Shown: positions 1 to 9,002 of the stretch, one piece after another
How positions within the stretch are numbered: the stretch's first letter is position 1
Layout: the number at the start of each line of letters is the position of its first letter
Assembly: GCA_050746185.1 (NCBI GenBank)
Contig: JBOGLA010000016.1
Span: forward strand, 137,213-201,212
DNA length: 64,000 nucleotides
Reading direction: 5' to 3'
Source of the DNA: PALSA-188 sp050746185
GTDB lineage: Bacteria; Acidobacteriota; Terriglobia; Terriglobales; Acidobacteriaceae
Position numbers and translations under genes: made by a program
Notes under the pieces: model-generated
Told to the model about the DNA's origin: nothing
The model's database searches: none
The model's input: only the letters and a program-made list of their open reading frames with translations

Positions 1-1332
1 GCTATCTCCGCGCCCACTACGGATTTTCCGCCGGAATTTGCTCCCCTGCTCGAAGGGGGAATGAAGTCCCTTCAGTTAGCGGTTCGACCCGGCCCGGGAA
101 CACCCATCGATGATCCGAATCTGTTTGGACTATCAAGAGCGGTGTTGCGGGCAACGGTGAACACCTATCCTGAAGCCGATATCGTGGAGATCACCATGCC
201 GGAAGAAACCCAATGGCTGGCAAACTACCGGCAAGCATGGGATACGCTAAACGCCAAATATGGAATTGACCAAATCCGCTCGCTGCAAGATGTGTTGAAT
301 GCGGCGGAGCATCGCAAGGGATCGGTGCGCTGGCCGGGAACCCGCGGCCTTAACCAGGCTAAAGCGGACATCGTGGCCCTCGCTTATTACGACCGCCTGT
401 TGCGAGACCCCGATCTGCTCAAGAACACATTGCACCCCGACATGAAGTTCCTGTATGCGGAGCCGGCTGAAGAATTATTTCCACTGCTGGGACGGATCCT
501 TCCTGTGGGCTGGGAAGTGTCTGCCATGCCCGAAAATCAGCCGGAACACTTTTTGCCGCGAGCCGAAGTACTCCAGACTCTTCCCACGAAGCAAATCCCG
601 GGGATTATGGACGTCACGCTCGATGACGACGTAGTCGGCGTAGTACCGCAATTCCGACCCACGATACTGCGCCAGGTCCTGCAGGAATTGCATCGCCGTG
701 GCTGGACAGGCTTTACCGCACGCGAGCGTTTCCCCGGCGATCATGATGCGATATTGGCTTACCTGAGCCGAGCTGGCTGGGATTCGACTGCAACGCCAGA
801 CGCGATCACCCAGGATCTAATGCGTCACATCTGCGGAGAGGCATGTGCCGACGATATGCAGACAGCCCTCCGTGAAGTAGAAGCGGCTACACTCAATGTC
901 GCGACCAACAAAACAGATTTTGGCTACTACGTGCCCAGAATGGTGATGAAATTCTGGGTGCCCGGACCCACGCCGGCTTATTTGACCGAGGTTCAAAACC
1001 AATATCGAAGAGCGCTGGACGCGGCGAAACGGGCTCAGGCGAAGGCCAATCCCGAGGGAAAGTGGTATGCGGACTATTGGGTAGGACGTTTGGAATTTGC
1101 GCTGGGCTACGCAAACACTGCGGACGCAGTCGGTCGAGCGGCAACAGCGGAAGCAGCGAACAACCACAGCGAATGTGTTAAGCAAACCGAAATCGCGTTA
1201 CAGACGATCCGCGACGCGACAGACGCCTACTCCCGCGTGGTCCGGACTCGAAGTGATGTCGGAGCAATAGCAGAGCTAAATAAGTACGGAATCGATGCTC
1301 TTCAGATCAAGTTGGCCGAGGAATCAAAATAG
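1..1332 (+). CDS. C-terminal part of a large protein, possibly glycosidase-like (5' end outside window)
   Basis: The reading frame is open from the first base of the window to the stop at 1330-1332, so the gene starts upstream; an internal ATG at 61 is probably not the true start. About 443 residues are visible. I see no signature motif. The alternation of short strands and helices in the first 250 residues (for example GWTGFTARERFPGDHDAILAYL) and the many Trp/Tyr residues followed by a helical, Ala-rich C-terminal 150 residues would fit a TIM-barrel glycosidase-like protein with a helical tail. That is inference only. It sits beside sugar-degradation genes and ends 9 bases before the convergent stop of the dioxygenase gene. 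Function is unassigned. Confidence 0.6.
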   Translation, partial: AISAPTTDFPPEFAPLLEGGMKSLQLAVRPGPGTPIDDPNLFGLSRAVLRATVNTYPEADIVEITMPEETQWLANYRQAWDTLNAKYGIDQIRSLQDVLNAAEHRKGSVRWPGTRGLNQAKADIVALAYYDRLLRDPDLLKNTLHPDMKFLYAEPAEELFPLLGRILPVGWEVSAMPENQPEHFLPRAEVLQTLPTKQIPGIMDVTLDDDVVGVVPQFRPTILRQVLQELHRRGWTGFTARERFPGDHDAILAYLSRAGWDSTATPDAITQDLMRHICGEACADDMQTALREVEAATLNVATNKTDFGYYVPRMVMKFWVPGPTPAYLTEVQNQYRRALDAAKRAQAKANPEGKWYADYWVGRLEFALGYANTADAVGRAATAEAANNHSECVKQTEIALQTIRDATDAYSRVVRTRSDVGAIAELNKYGIDALQIKLAEESK

Positions 1333-1341
1333 AAGTCCGAA

Positions 1342-2322
1342 TCATGCGCAAAGAGGGTGATCGGAATTCCACCGGCTGGACGGTTTGATACCTTCACCCG
1401 CTGCTAAGTGGCTTCGGGCCTGCAACCATAAGTCGGCCCATTCAGTGGGATCTTTCAATTCGACTTCCGGATGCGATCTGCTGCGGGCCACAAATCCAGG
1501 AAGCCAGGGACGCCCTGTAGGTTGACCGACGCGATTATAGCGCAGATCAAAACTCCAGCGAATGCCATTGCTAGTATTGGGGAATGATGAATGCATTAAT
1601 TTCTTCTGGAAAAAGAGCACGTCCCCTGCCTTCATAGGCAGGGAGCGATGAGCAGGGGGGACTAACTGATCAGGAATGTTGAGTTGAGAATAGCGCCGCT
1701 TGCCTTCGCCGTAGTTGCAATGTACTGCTAGCTCCCCATGATGGCTACCGGGTATGATCTGAAGGCAACCATTTTTTTCTGTAGCGTCCAAGATCGCAAC
1801 CCAGACCGAAACCATCGAGGTTTCGTCCGCCTCTGCGCTAACAACTCCCAAATCCTGATGCCATCCAACAGCAGCGGTAAGTCCGCTTAACAGATTTGTG
1901 GGTATCGCCTTTTCGGGCGGCTTGATGCGAATGTGTTGTACAGGGCTGCTGTAGACTTCGCCGCCGATAAGATTTTCTATAACGTCAAGAATCCGTGGAT
2001 TACGCAGCAAATTGAACACGGCCGGCCCCAGGTGAATCGGCGTGTCTGCGGCAGAGTTTGATGGCAGCGTGATGTCGAAGTGCCGTAGACAGTCGACACC
2101 CTCGAACGTGAACTTGCAAAAACGATCGCCGAAAGAAAGCTCTGTGAATGTGGATGAGACCTTACCCTGTTTGTACCACTCCTTTGCGAGCCCATCTAGC
2201 AGAACAGAATATTCTTCTTTGATCGGTTGAAAGTCGATTTTCGGATCGAGCAGGCCCCTCGCGATAAAATATCCTTCACCGTCAAATTGCTGCATATCGA
2301 CGCATGTAGATTGAATCGACAT
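1342..2322 (-). CDS. Phytanoyl-CoA dioxygenase (PhyH) family Fe(II)/2-oxoglutarate oxygenase
   Basis: This 326-residue protein has the PhyH arrangement: the metal-binding HxD motif in WHQDLGVV near residue 153, the distal His in LMHSSFPNTS near 243, and the 2-oxoglutarate-binding Arg in RWSFDLRYN shortly after. Family members hydroxylate a small substrate using Fe(II), O2 and 2-oxoglutarate in the cytoplasm; the substrate cannot be read from sequence. The gene is second in a minus-strand pair, 9 bases downstream of an SDR gene, and a GAGAAA stretch precedes its ATG. It probably oxidises a side group of the compound degraded by the surrounding cluster. Confidence 0.87.
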   Translation of the reverse strand: MSIQSTCVDMQQFDGEGYFIARGLLDPKIDFQPIKEEYSVLLDGLAKEWYKQGKVSSTFTELSFGDRFCKFTFEGVDCLRHFDITLPSNSAADTPIHLGPAVFNLLRNPRILDVIENLIGGEVYSSPVQHIRIKPPEKAIPTNLLSGLTAAVGWHQDLGVVSAEADETSMVSVWVAILDATEKNGCLQIIPGSHHGELAVHCNYGEGKRRYSQLNIPDQLVPPAHRSLPMKAGDVLFFQKKLMHSSFPNTSNGIRWSFDLRYNRVGQPTGRPWLPGFVARSRSHPEVELKDPTEWADLWLQARSHLAAGEGIKPSSRWNSDHPLCA

Positions 2323-2331
2323 TTTCTCTCC

Positions 2332-3111
2332 TTACTTCTCTACGCTTAGCGTTAGCGTTCCGCCATCAATGGGGAAATTGGCTCCGGTGATAAACGCTGC
2401 GTCGTCCGAGCATAAGAACCTTGCCAGGAATGCAACTTCTTCTGGCTCGCCCATGCGACCAATTGGCTGGGCCCGGGATAATTTTTCAAAAGTTTCTTTT
2501 TCTTTGCCCGCATAATTCTTCTTTAAAAATCCATTAACGAAGGGTGTATGGATTCTCGCTGGAGAAATGCTGTTACAGCGGACGTTCCAAGAGAGATAAT
2601 CCTTTGCGACGGAGTATGTCATAGCGAGAAGGGCGCCTTTGCTCATCGAATACGCAAAGCGGTCAGCCAACCCCACCATTCCGGCGATTGACGCCAGGTT
2701 TAGAATGACGCCCTTACGTCGCTGCTTCATATGCGGGATGCTGGCCAGCATGCAATGGAAGGCGCCTTTCACGTTCACCTGGAAAAGCCTGTCCATATCG
2801 TCAGCGGAGGTATTTTCTAAACTGCCGACATGAGAAATTCCTGCGTTATTTACCAGGATGTCGATTCCACCTTCCCGGCAAAGTTGTTCGACCAGCTCGA
2901 CGACGCTTGCTTGGGTCGAAATGTCGCAATGGTGGGCGCTCGCCTGTCCTCCGCCTGCTTCAATTGTCTTGGCCACTGCTTGCGCGTGGTCGAGGTTTGA
3001 GTCAACGATGCGGACTGCCGCGCCGCTGCTGGCAAATACCTTACAAATAGCCTCCCCGATTCCGCTCCCTCCGCCCGTAATGAGTGCGATCTTGTCTTGT
3101 AAATCGGACAT
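2332..3111 (-). CDS. Short-chain dehydrogenase/reductase (SDR)
   Basis: Classical SDR of 259 residues. The NAD(P)-binding motif TGGGSGIG lies at residues 12-19, NNAG near 90, the catalytic Ser in LNLASIAG near 142, YSMSK near 155-159, and a C-terminal GANFPIDGG motif. Acidic Asp after the second strand (RIVDSN) suggests NAD preference. The gene is followed after 9 bases by the PhyH gene and lies downstream of a glycosidase-like gene on the same strand, so the three probably share a transcript. It likely oxidises a sugar or sugar-derived alcohol. The substrate is unknown. Confidence 0.9.
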   Translation of the reverse strand: MSDLQDKIALITGGGSGIGEAICKVFASSGAAVRIVDSNLDHAQAVAKTIEAGGGQASAHHCDISTQASVVELVEQLCREGGIDILVNNAGISHVGSLENTSADDMDRLFQVNVKGAFHCMLASIPHMKQRRKGVILNLASIAGMVGLADRFAYSMSKGALLAMTYSVAKDYLSWNVRCNSISPARIHTPFVNGFLKKNYAGKEKETFEKLSRAQPIGRMGEPEEVAFLARFLCSDDAAFITGANFPIDGGTLTLSVEK

Positions 3112-3212
3112 AGCAAAAGTTGCCTCACCAGACGGCCATCCGGTGTACTAAATTTCAGGAGGCTTTCAACTTCTGATTTTTGGCTTCCGACCCTCTACCA
3201 CATCACACCCTT

Positions 3213-4895
3213 TTAGAAATCGAATCCGTACAGTCGTGCACGCTGCAAATAGAATCGTATCTGGCAGTTCGATGGAGATGTGCTTCCTCCCTTCCAGAGG
3301 AGCGGGGCAGCATTGTGGTCCCCTCGAACAGGCTTGCAATCGGCTCTGGTAAATCCGCGAAGTGGTTTACCGTCTTTAACGAGTTCCGCGGTAAGTGATC
3401 CCTCCTTTATTGTCGCGACGTTTACAGTGAGCCGTTTTCCCTTAACGTCGATGTCTCGGGTTAATGCCGTGCCTTCTGCCCCTCCACCGGTGGCAGTCAC
3501 TAGAGCCCAGAGCCGCCCAGCCTGCCAGGAAGCGCGGCACAAAGATCCGTAAAACCACAGTACCCCACGTACCGGGCTGAATACGTCTTTGCCTAAAGTT
3601 AATGGTTCCCAATAATGAGGCCAGCGTGGGAACCTGGCAGCTTTCATCCTCTCGACGGGGTCGGTGCTGTGATAGTCATTGTGAAGTCCCTCGCATCCCG
3701 AGTAATAGAGATATATTCGGCCATTGTGCTGAATCATTGGGTGCATCGGCCAAATCATACCCCCACCAAGATCGCCAAGCGCCTTCAAGGGTATGCACGC
3801 CCGACGATCGGGCCGCCACCAGTTCTTGCCATCGCGTGAACCAGTAAATTGAACGTCGATAGATTGGTTGAGCACGTGATAAACGGTGACTAGTCCAACT
3901 GAGCCGCCACGCTGGCTAAGCGGAGTCAGTTCCATGAACTGCGTGTCCTGCGGATCCATCCAATCGGGGGTTACGACCGGTTCGGATTGGGACCACGTCC
4001 GGCCATCCGGGCTCGTCCTGCGCACTAAGATTCTGCAAACACCTGCAGCAATGTCGTATGGAACCATGGCACCGGGCAAGGCCGGTATAACGGCTTTGTG
4101 GTATGCCACGTAAGACCCGTCTGGTTGCTGGCAAATCCATCCACTGTCGGATGTTTCTAAACTGACGACTTCCCAGGGAATCCAATTCTTTCCATCTTTG
4201 GAGTGATAACGAAAATATCCGGGTTTGAAATCTCCTTGTTTTCCGCCGTGGCTCGCACTGTTGGTCGGCAGTTTGAATCCTTTCACGACCGTGTACGGGT
4301 GTTCCCATCCCGGCAACCGAATAACGAACATTTCATATCGGTAATCTGATGGAGCATCGGGATGGACAATTACCGAAGCATGTTGTGACGAACCGCCCGA
4401 CTTGATATCGAGAAGGATGTTGGTGCGAGGAAATCCCGGATAGGCGCAGATATCCAACTTTGGCCTCGTCCATCGCAACCCATCCTTCGATTCCGCGTAA
4501 CATAACCTTCTTTCGGCTGAAGATTGCAATTTGGTTTGCTTCGCAGAGATATACCAAGCCTTCCACAACCCGTCGATTGGATCTAATAAGACCGTTCCGT
4601 GGCTGAACACGGCCGCGCTTTCCCAAGGGAATAAGGGTTCCATAAGCGGATTCGCTGCGTCGTCGGAGGCGAGTTCCACACGCCAGGCAACATTGTGCTT
4701 CTCGACGAAGTCCTCCCCCAGAAGGAAGGAAAAGTTCTCCTTGGACGAGGGGACAAAAGATAACAGGCTTGTCGGATTCGCGTCGGCTGGGTTTGGGGTA
4801 GCCGCGTTGGCGTGCGATACGGCCACGCGCCCCGAACGTTTTTTGGCCTTCGCTAGCTTTTTGCTAATGTTAATTGGTTTAATCACTTGATTCAA
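3213..4895 (-). CDS. Glycosidase-like beta-propeller protein (GH43/GH32-like or sialidase-like)
   Basis: The 560-residue protein shows repeated blade-like segments typical of five-bladed propeller glycosidases: DGLWKAWYIS, CYAESKDGLRWTRP, FRYHSKDGKNWIPWE, RRTSPDGRTWSQSEPVV, FTGSRDGKNWWRPDRR and GRIYLYYSGCEG. The S-x-DG-x-x-W pattern recurs at least four times and resembles Asp-box or GH32/43 blades. No clear signal peptide is visible; the first 30 residues are basic and Lys-rich. It is the first gene of the minus-strand arm and diverges from the ThDP enzyme gene across a 180-base AT-rich region. Catalytic residues are not assignable by eye, so the specificity is open. Confidence 0.7.
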   Translation of the reverse strand: MNQVIKPINISKKLAKAKKRSGRVAVSHANAATPNPADANPTSLLSFVPSSKENFSFLLGEDFVEKHNVAWRVELASDDAANPLMEPLFPWESAAVFSHGTVLLDPIDGLWKAWYISAKQTKLQSSAERRLCYAESKDGLRWTRPKLDICAYPGFPRTNILLDIKSGGSSQHASVIVHPDAPSDYRYEMFVIRLPGWEHPYTVVKGFKLPTNSASHGGKQGDFKPGYFRYHSKDGKNWIPWEVVSLETSDSGWICQQPDGSYVAYHKAVIPALPGAMVPYDIAAGVCRILVRRTSPDGRTWSQSEPVVTPDWMDPQDTQFMELTPLSQRGGSVGLVTVYHVLNQSIDVQFTGSRDGKNWWRPDRRACIPLKALGDLGGGMIWPMHPMIQHNGRIYLYYSGCEGLHNDYHSTDPVERMKAARFPRWPHYWEPLTLGKDVFSPVRGVLWFYGSLCRASWQAGRLWALVTATGGGAEGTALTRDIDVKGKRLTVNVATIKEGSLTAELVKDGKPLRGFTRADCKPVRGDHNAAPLLWKGGSTSPSNCQIRFYLQRARLYGFDF

Positions 4896-4962
4896 CTATG
4901 AATTATAATGTTCTGTAAAAGGATAATTAGAGCACATTTAATACAATTATGAAATAAATACA

Positions 4963-4992
4963 TTGACAAGTTGAAGAGTTGCGCCGTATACA
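4963..4992 (+). promoter_or_regulatory. Candidate sigma-70 promoter for the plus-strand sugar-acid operon
   Basis: TTGACA at 4963-4968 and TATACA at 4987-4992 are separated by 18 bases, in an AT-rich divergent intergenic region. They lie about 80 bases before the ATG at 5075. This is read from sequence only. Confidence 0.5.
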
Positions 4993-5017
4993 TAAGGCTC
5001 CGCGAGGTTTGTGCACC

Positions 5018-5030
5018 GTGATCGGATCAC
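5018..5030. promoter_or_regulatory. Palindromic candidate operator
   Basis: GTGATC-G-GATCAC is a perfect inverted repeat with a single central base. It lies 26 bases after the candidate -10 box and 44 bases before the start of the first plus-strand gene. The position fits a repressor site for a GntR- or FadR-like regulator that is not encoded in the window. That assignment is inference. Confidence 0.4.
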
Positions 5031-5074
5031 AGGAAAAACTCATAACTCATGAATAACCCTGACGAGAACTCCAG

Positions 5075-6703
5075 ATGAAGGCAGCCGACCTGGTAATGAC
5101 GATAGCTCGCGAAAAGGGCCTGGAGCATTTCTTCGGGATTCCGGGAGGCGGATCACCCCTGGAGTTAATCGACGCCGGTCGAGCCATTGGGGTGCAGTTT
5201 GTGAACGTCGCCCATGAATCCTCTGCCGCGATTGCAGCAGCTTATTACGGATGGGTTAAGCAAACCGCAGGTTTAGCCATGAGCATTCGCGGTGTGGGTG
5301 CAGCCAATTTGGCTGGAGGCGTTGCAAATGTCTACTTCGAGCGGTTGCCGCTAGTCGCAATATGTGAGGGCCCCCCAGTTTCACCTGGAACCACTGAGAG
5401 TGTTCAACAATGTGACCAGTTACGCCTCTTTGAAGGTGTTTGCGGATACCAGGGTACGTTAACAAGCAATAACTCTCGCAGAATGATTCATGAGGCCTTC
5501 TCAAAGGCGGTCGAATGTCGCCCAACACCCTCTGTTATCCATCTTCCCGCTGGCCTGGGCGAAATCAACGACGATACCGAAATCGGCCACACGGCTGTCG
5601 GACGTCCATTTTCTCCGTACGAAGAACAGTTGAAGCAGGTCAAGAATTTCCTCGACCGACATCCCCGCGTCGCCGTGCTAGCTGGCGCTGATGTTATTCG
5701 TCATGGAGCTCAAAGTGAATTGTTGACTTTTGCAGAAAACATAGGAGCGGCGGTTTTGGTAACAATGGAGGCCCGAGGTGTATTTCCTGAGTCAAACCCG
5801 CGATGGGCGGGCGTTTTTCTCGGCCTATTCAATCCGAATGTTATCGAAAGCAAAGTGTTTCAGCAAGCAGACGCCGTCGTATTGATCGGTGTGGACGCGA
5901 TGATGACTCATGCGCAATGGAATCTGAATTTGCCTACGTGCGAAATCGTGGCCAGTGAAAGCTTCTCCACAATGTCTACTCCAGAAGTGCGTTTGAATGG
6001 AAACCTCAGAACGACATTGAAGGGAATGGCGTGCACGACGAAGCCGGGATTTTCTGGCACAGAAGTACAACAACTTAGATCATACATTCTGCCCTACTTC
6101 CAACGTCCGGCGAGTGCGCGGTTTACGGCACAGGACATTATTGAGATCACTCGGAGTCTGCTACCTCCGGATGGATTACTGCTTTCTGAGACAGGCGCCT
6201 TTGTATGCATGTTGGAACACCTTTGGGCAGTCGAACAACCTCGCACATTCATGGGAACTTCAGGGGGAAGAACGATGGGCCTGATGATACCTGCCGCACT
6301 GGGTGCTGCGATCGCCGAGCCGAAAATTCCAAAGGTTGGCATCGGTGCCGACGGCAGTTTACTCATGCGACTTGGGGAACTCGAGGTTTTTGCACGACAA
6401 GAAATTGCCATGCCACTCATCATTATTAACGATCAAGCGCTGGGCACTATGAAGGCCCGGCAGCGATCGCGGGGCTTTCCCGATTATGCGCTTGATTTCC
6501 ATGCGGTTGATTTTGCCGCCATTGCCCGTGCCAGCGGGTTACATGGAGTAATTGTAGAAACCCCCGAATCTTTCAGTCGCGAACTCAAGGAAGCGCTGAC
6601 TTCAAAGCGTACGACGTTGATTGATGCTCGAGTGGACCCAAAGGCTTATCAAGACAGCTTCAGTCCCACAATCGGTGATTTGAGCCAACTATCTCGCGCC
6701 TGA
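5075..6703 (+). CDS. Thiamine-diphosphate-dependent enzyme (acetolactate synthase / 2-oxoacid decarboxylase superfamily)
   Basis: The 542-residue protein has the three-domain ThDP layout. The N-terminal PYR domain carries the FGIPGG entry and the activating Glu in VAHESSAA near residue 50. The C-terminal PP domain carries GADGSLLMRLGELE followed by the NDQALG segment, which together bind Mg and diphosphate (near 428-460). The central domain (around 190-310) is the transhydrogenase-like fold. It acts in the cytoplasm on a 2-oxoacid; synthase versus decarboxylase cannot be decided. It is the first gene of the plus-strand operon and 9 bases before the mutarotase-like gene, so it probably processes a 2-oxo product of the sugar-acid route. 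Confidence 0.88.
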   Translation: MKAADLVMTIAREKGLEHFFGIPGGGSPLELIDAGRAIGVQFVNVAHESSAAIAAAYYGWVKQTAGLAMSIRGVGAANLAGGVANVYFERLPLVAICEGPPVSPGTTESVQQCDQLRLFEGVCGYQGTLTSNNSRRMIHEAFSKAVECRPTPSVIHLPAGLGEINDDTEIGHTAVGRPFSPYEEQLKQVKNFLDRHPRVAVLAGADVIRHGAQSELLTFAENIGAAVLVTMEARGVFPESNPRWAGVFLGLFNPNVIESKVFQQADAVVLIGVDAMMTHAQWNLNLPTCEIVASESFSTMSTPEVRLNGNLRTTLKGMACTTKPGFSGTEVQQLRSYILPYFQRPASARFTAQDIIEITRSLLPPDGLLLSETGAFVCMLEHLWAVEQPRTFMGTSGGRTMGLMIPAALGAAIAEPKIPKVGIGADGSLLMRLGELEVFARQEIAMPLIIINDQALGTMKARQRSRGFPDYALDFHAVDFAAIARASGLHGVIVETPESFSRELKEALTSKRTTLIDARVDPKAYQDSFSPTIGDLSQLSRA

Positions 6704-6712
6704 TTTGTTGAT

Positions 6713-7834
6713 GTGAAAGGGAAGGTCTATACATCGTTGGAACATCGCTCCCCGCGACCGCGTAACCACGGCTGTCGGATCACCCAGTTTGTCTACTTAG
6801 GCTATGACGCTCTCGCTCTAGAGAATGAGCAACTGCGTATCACCGTGCTCCCGGGCAAAGGCTCGGATGTCATCCATTTTCTTTATAAGCCTAAGGACAT
6901 GGACTTCATGTGGGCTTCGTCTCCCGGACTTCAGCCTTTCGGCGCCGTGAAATCTCCAAATGCCAAAGGTCAGGCATTTTTGGATTACTACCCAGGAGGG
7001 TGGCAAGAAATTTTGCCCAATTTCGGCGATCCATGCGAATACAAAAACATGACGCTCGGACTCCATGACGAAGTCAGTTTACTGCCATGGAAATACAACA
7101 TTGTGGAGGACGATGACGAATGTGTCTCGGTGGAGTTAGAGGTTCGTTGTATCCGCACTCCATTCCGGATTTGCAAACAACTAACGCTTCGTCCTGGGTT
7201 ATGTCTCGATATCACAGAAGAGGTCCATAACGACTCAGAGGAAACGATGGATTGTACCTGGGGCCACCACCCGACTTTCGGATCTCCATTTTTGGATGAG
7301 GCCTGCCGCGTGCTAGTGCCGCCATGCAAGGTAAAAACTCAAGAAGAATACGTCTCCCAAAATTCTCGTCTCGAAAGGGGTCAAGATTGCGATTGGCCAC
7401 TGGTGTGGAGCCGAAAAGGAGAAAAGGTCGACCTTTCTCGGGTCGCCCCAAAGATTACTCGTTCTCATGACATGGCTTATCTCTACGGTTTCGATAAGGG
7501 TTGGTACGGATTGTTTCATGAAGATCGGAAGCTGGGCTTTGGTATGAAATGGGATTCCAATATTTTCCCTTACCTCTGGTTCTGGCAGGTTTATGGCGGA
7601 TGGTCTGGATACCCGTGGTATGGAAGCAGCTACAACATTGGTCTGGAACCATGTTCGTCTTACCCTCAGTCTCTGACTGCGGCTGTCCGGGCCGGTACGC
7701 AGATGAGATTCGCAGCCGGGGAGACGATTCAAACCTCTCTTCAGGCAGTCGTCATTTTGGACTCAAATGATTTTATTCGCGGTGCGTCGTCAGACGATGC
7801 AACCGGTGTGGCGAAACACTTAGATCGCTGTTAG
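6713..7834 (+). CDS. Aldose-1-epimerase-like protein (DUF4432 / galactose mutarotase fold)
   Basis: This 373-residue protein starts at a GTG 9 bases after the preceding stop. The segment ALENEQLRITVLPGKGSDVI near residues 37-55 and the later WGHHPTFG, KYN and GLEPCSSYP motifs match galactose-mutarotase-like folds. The His in WGHHPTF and the Glu in GLEPCSS are the likely catalytic pair. In this family the enzyme interconverts anomers of an aldose before oxidation or isomerisation. Placement between the ThDP enzyme and a sugar-acid dehydratase supports a sugar role. The exact sugar is unknown. Confidence 0.75.
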   Translation: MKGKVYTSLEHRSPRPRNHGCRITQFVYLGYDALALENEQLRITVLPGKGSDVIHFLYKPKDMDFMWASSPGLQPFGAVKSPNAKGQAFLDYYPGGWQEILPNFGDPCEYKNMTLGLHDEVSLLPWKYNIVEDDDECVSVELEVRCIRTPFRICKQLTLRPGLCLDITEEVHNDSEETMDCTWGHHPTFGSPFLDEACRVLVPPCKVKTQEEYVSQNSRLERGQDCDWPLVWSRKGEKVDLSRVAPKITRSHDMAYLYGFDKGWYGLFHEDRKLGFGMKWDSNIFPYLWFWQVYGGWSGYPWYGSSYNIGLEPCSSYPQSLTAAVRAGTQMRFAAGETIQTSLQAVVILDSNDFIRGASSDDATGVAKHLDRC

Positions 7835-7883
7835 GACACAAACCAGGGAAACCTGGTCTTTCTCTTGAACGGAGTGCGACGGA

Positions 7884-9002
7884 ATGCGAATAACGAACGT
7901 TGAACCTATTTATGTTCGGATGCAGCAGGTCAAGAAACAGTGCGACAGTGGCCAAGATGCCCTCATTATCAAGGTAAGCACGGATGAAGGAATTACTGGA
8001 ATCGGAGAGGTCGACTCAGCACCGTCGGCGGTGCAAGGGTTGGTCAACGGAGCGTTCTCACATACACTCTGTTGCGGGCTGAAACAATTGTTGATAGGGG
8101 AAGACCCTTTTCAAACCGAATATCTGTTTCACAAAATGTTTCGCAATAATATTTACATTGGGCACTCGGGGATACTGATCCATGCGATTAGTGGCGTCGA
8201 CATTGCGCTGTGGGACATCAAGGGCAAAAAATTGGGGTTGCCAATTTGGAAACTTTTGGGCGGCGGATTTCATAAGAAGCTACGTTGCTATGCGAGCGTT
8301 TTGTTCGGAGATACGCCCGAAAAAACATACGACGAGGCGTCGCGGCTGCGCGATCTAGGCTTTACTGCGGCAAAGTTCGGCTGGGGACCGATGGGGAAGG
8401 ACGCGAAAAATGATGTCGCCTTGGTGGCTAAAGCTCGCGCCGGCCTCGGTGACGACTTGGACTTAATGGTTGACGCAGGGCTGGCCTGGGATACAAAAAC
8501 AGCAATTCAGCGGGCTGACGCCTTCACCCCATACAATCCGTTTTGGTTGGAAGAACCGCTTCACCCCCACAATTACGAAGGCTACAACCAACTGACAAAA
8601 GCAAGCAAGATTCGCATCGCCGCAGGGGAAGAGGAAGACAGCCTGGACGATTACCGCCGCCTGATTACCGAAGGTCAATGTGATGTAATTCAAGTTGATC
8701 TCACTCGGTGCGGCGGTTTTACAGGCGCGATGAAGGTCGCGTCGTTGGCGGCCAACTACCATCGGCCAGTCGCGAACCATGGCTTTACTACCTACATCAA
8801 TGTGTCCGCCGCGCTGCATTGGCTTAACTCAATCCCGAATGCACTTATTGTCGAATTTGCGTCGCAGAATAATACCGACCTCCGGGAATCCCTTACTCGG
8901 CAGACTATTAAGGCTGTAGGTGGCTTCCTTGACATACCGCAAGAGCCGGGCTTGGGAGTCGATTTAAATGAAGACACTATCGGCAAACTGAGAGTTTCGT
9001 GA
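7884..9002 (+). CDS. Enolase-superfamily sugar-acid dehydratase (mandelate racemase / muconate lactonising type)
   Basis: The 372-residue protein has the N-terminal capping domain and the C-terminal barrel. Visible ligands and catalytic residues are Lys in AAKFGWG near 172, Asp in LMVDAGLAWD near 195, Glu in WLEEPL near 221, Glu in AAGEEED near 247, Asp in QVDLTRCGG near 270 and His in VANHGF near 298. The final His and the KFG region suggest the MR subgroup acid-sugar dehydratases, which convert an aldonate to a 2-keto-3-deoxyaldonate. Its stop overlaps the next start (GTGA). A second, divergent paralogue lies at 13075-14226. Confidence 0.88.
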   Translation: MRITNVEPIYVRMQQVKKQCDSGQDALIIKVSTDEGITGIGEVDSAPSAVQGLVNGAFSHTLCCGLKQLLIGEDPFQTEYLFHKMFRNNIYIGHSGILIHAISGVDIALWDIKGKKLGLPIWKLLGGGFHKKLRCYASVLFGDTPEKTYDEASRLRDLGFTAAKFGWGPMGKDAKNDVALVAKARAGLGDDLDLMVDAGLAWDTKTAIQRADAFTPYNPFWLEEPLHPHNYEGYNQLTKASKIRIAAGEEEDSLDDYRRLITEGQCDVIQVDLTRCGGFTGAMKVASLAANYHRPVANHGFTTYINVSAALHWLNSIPNALIVEFASQNNTDLRESLTRQTIKAVGGFLDIPQEPGLGVDLNEDTIGKLRVS

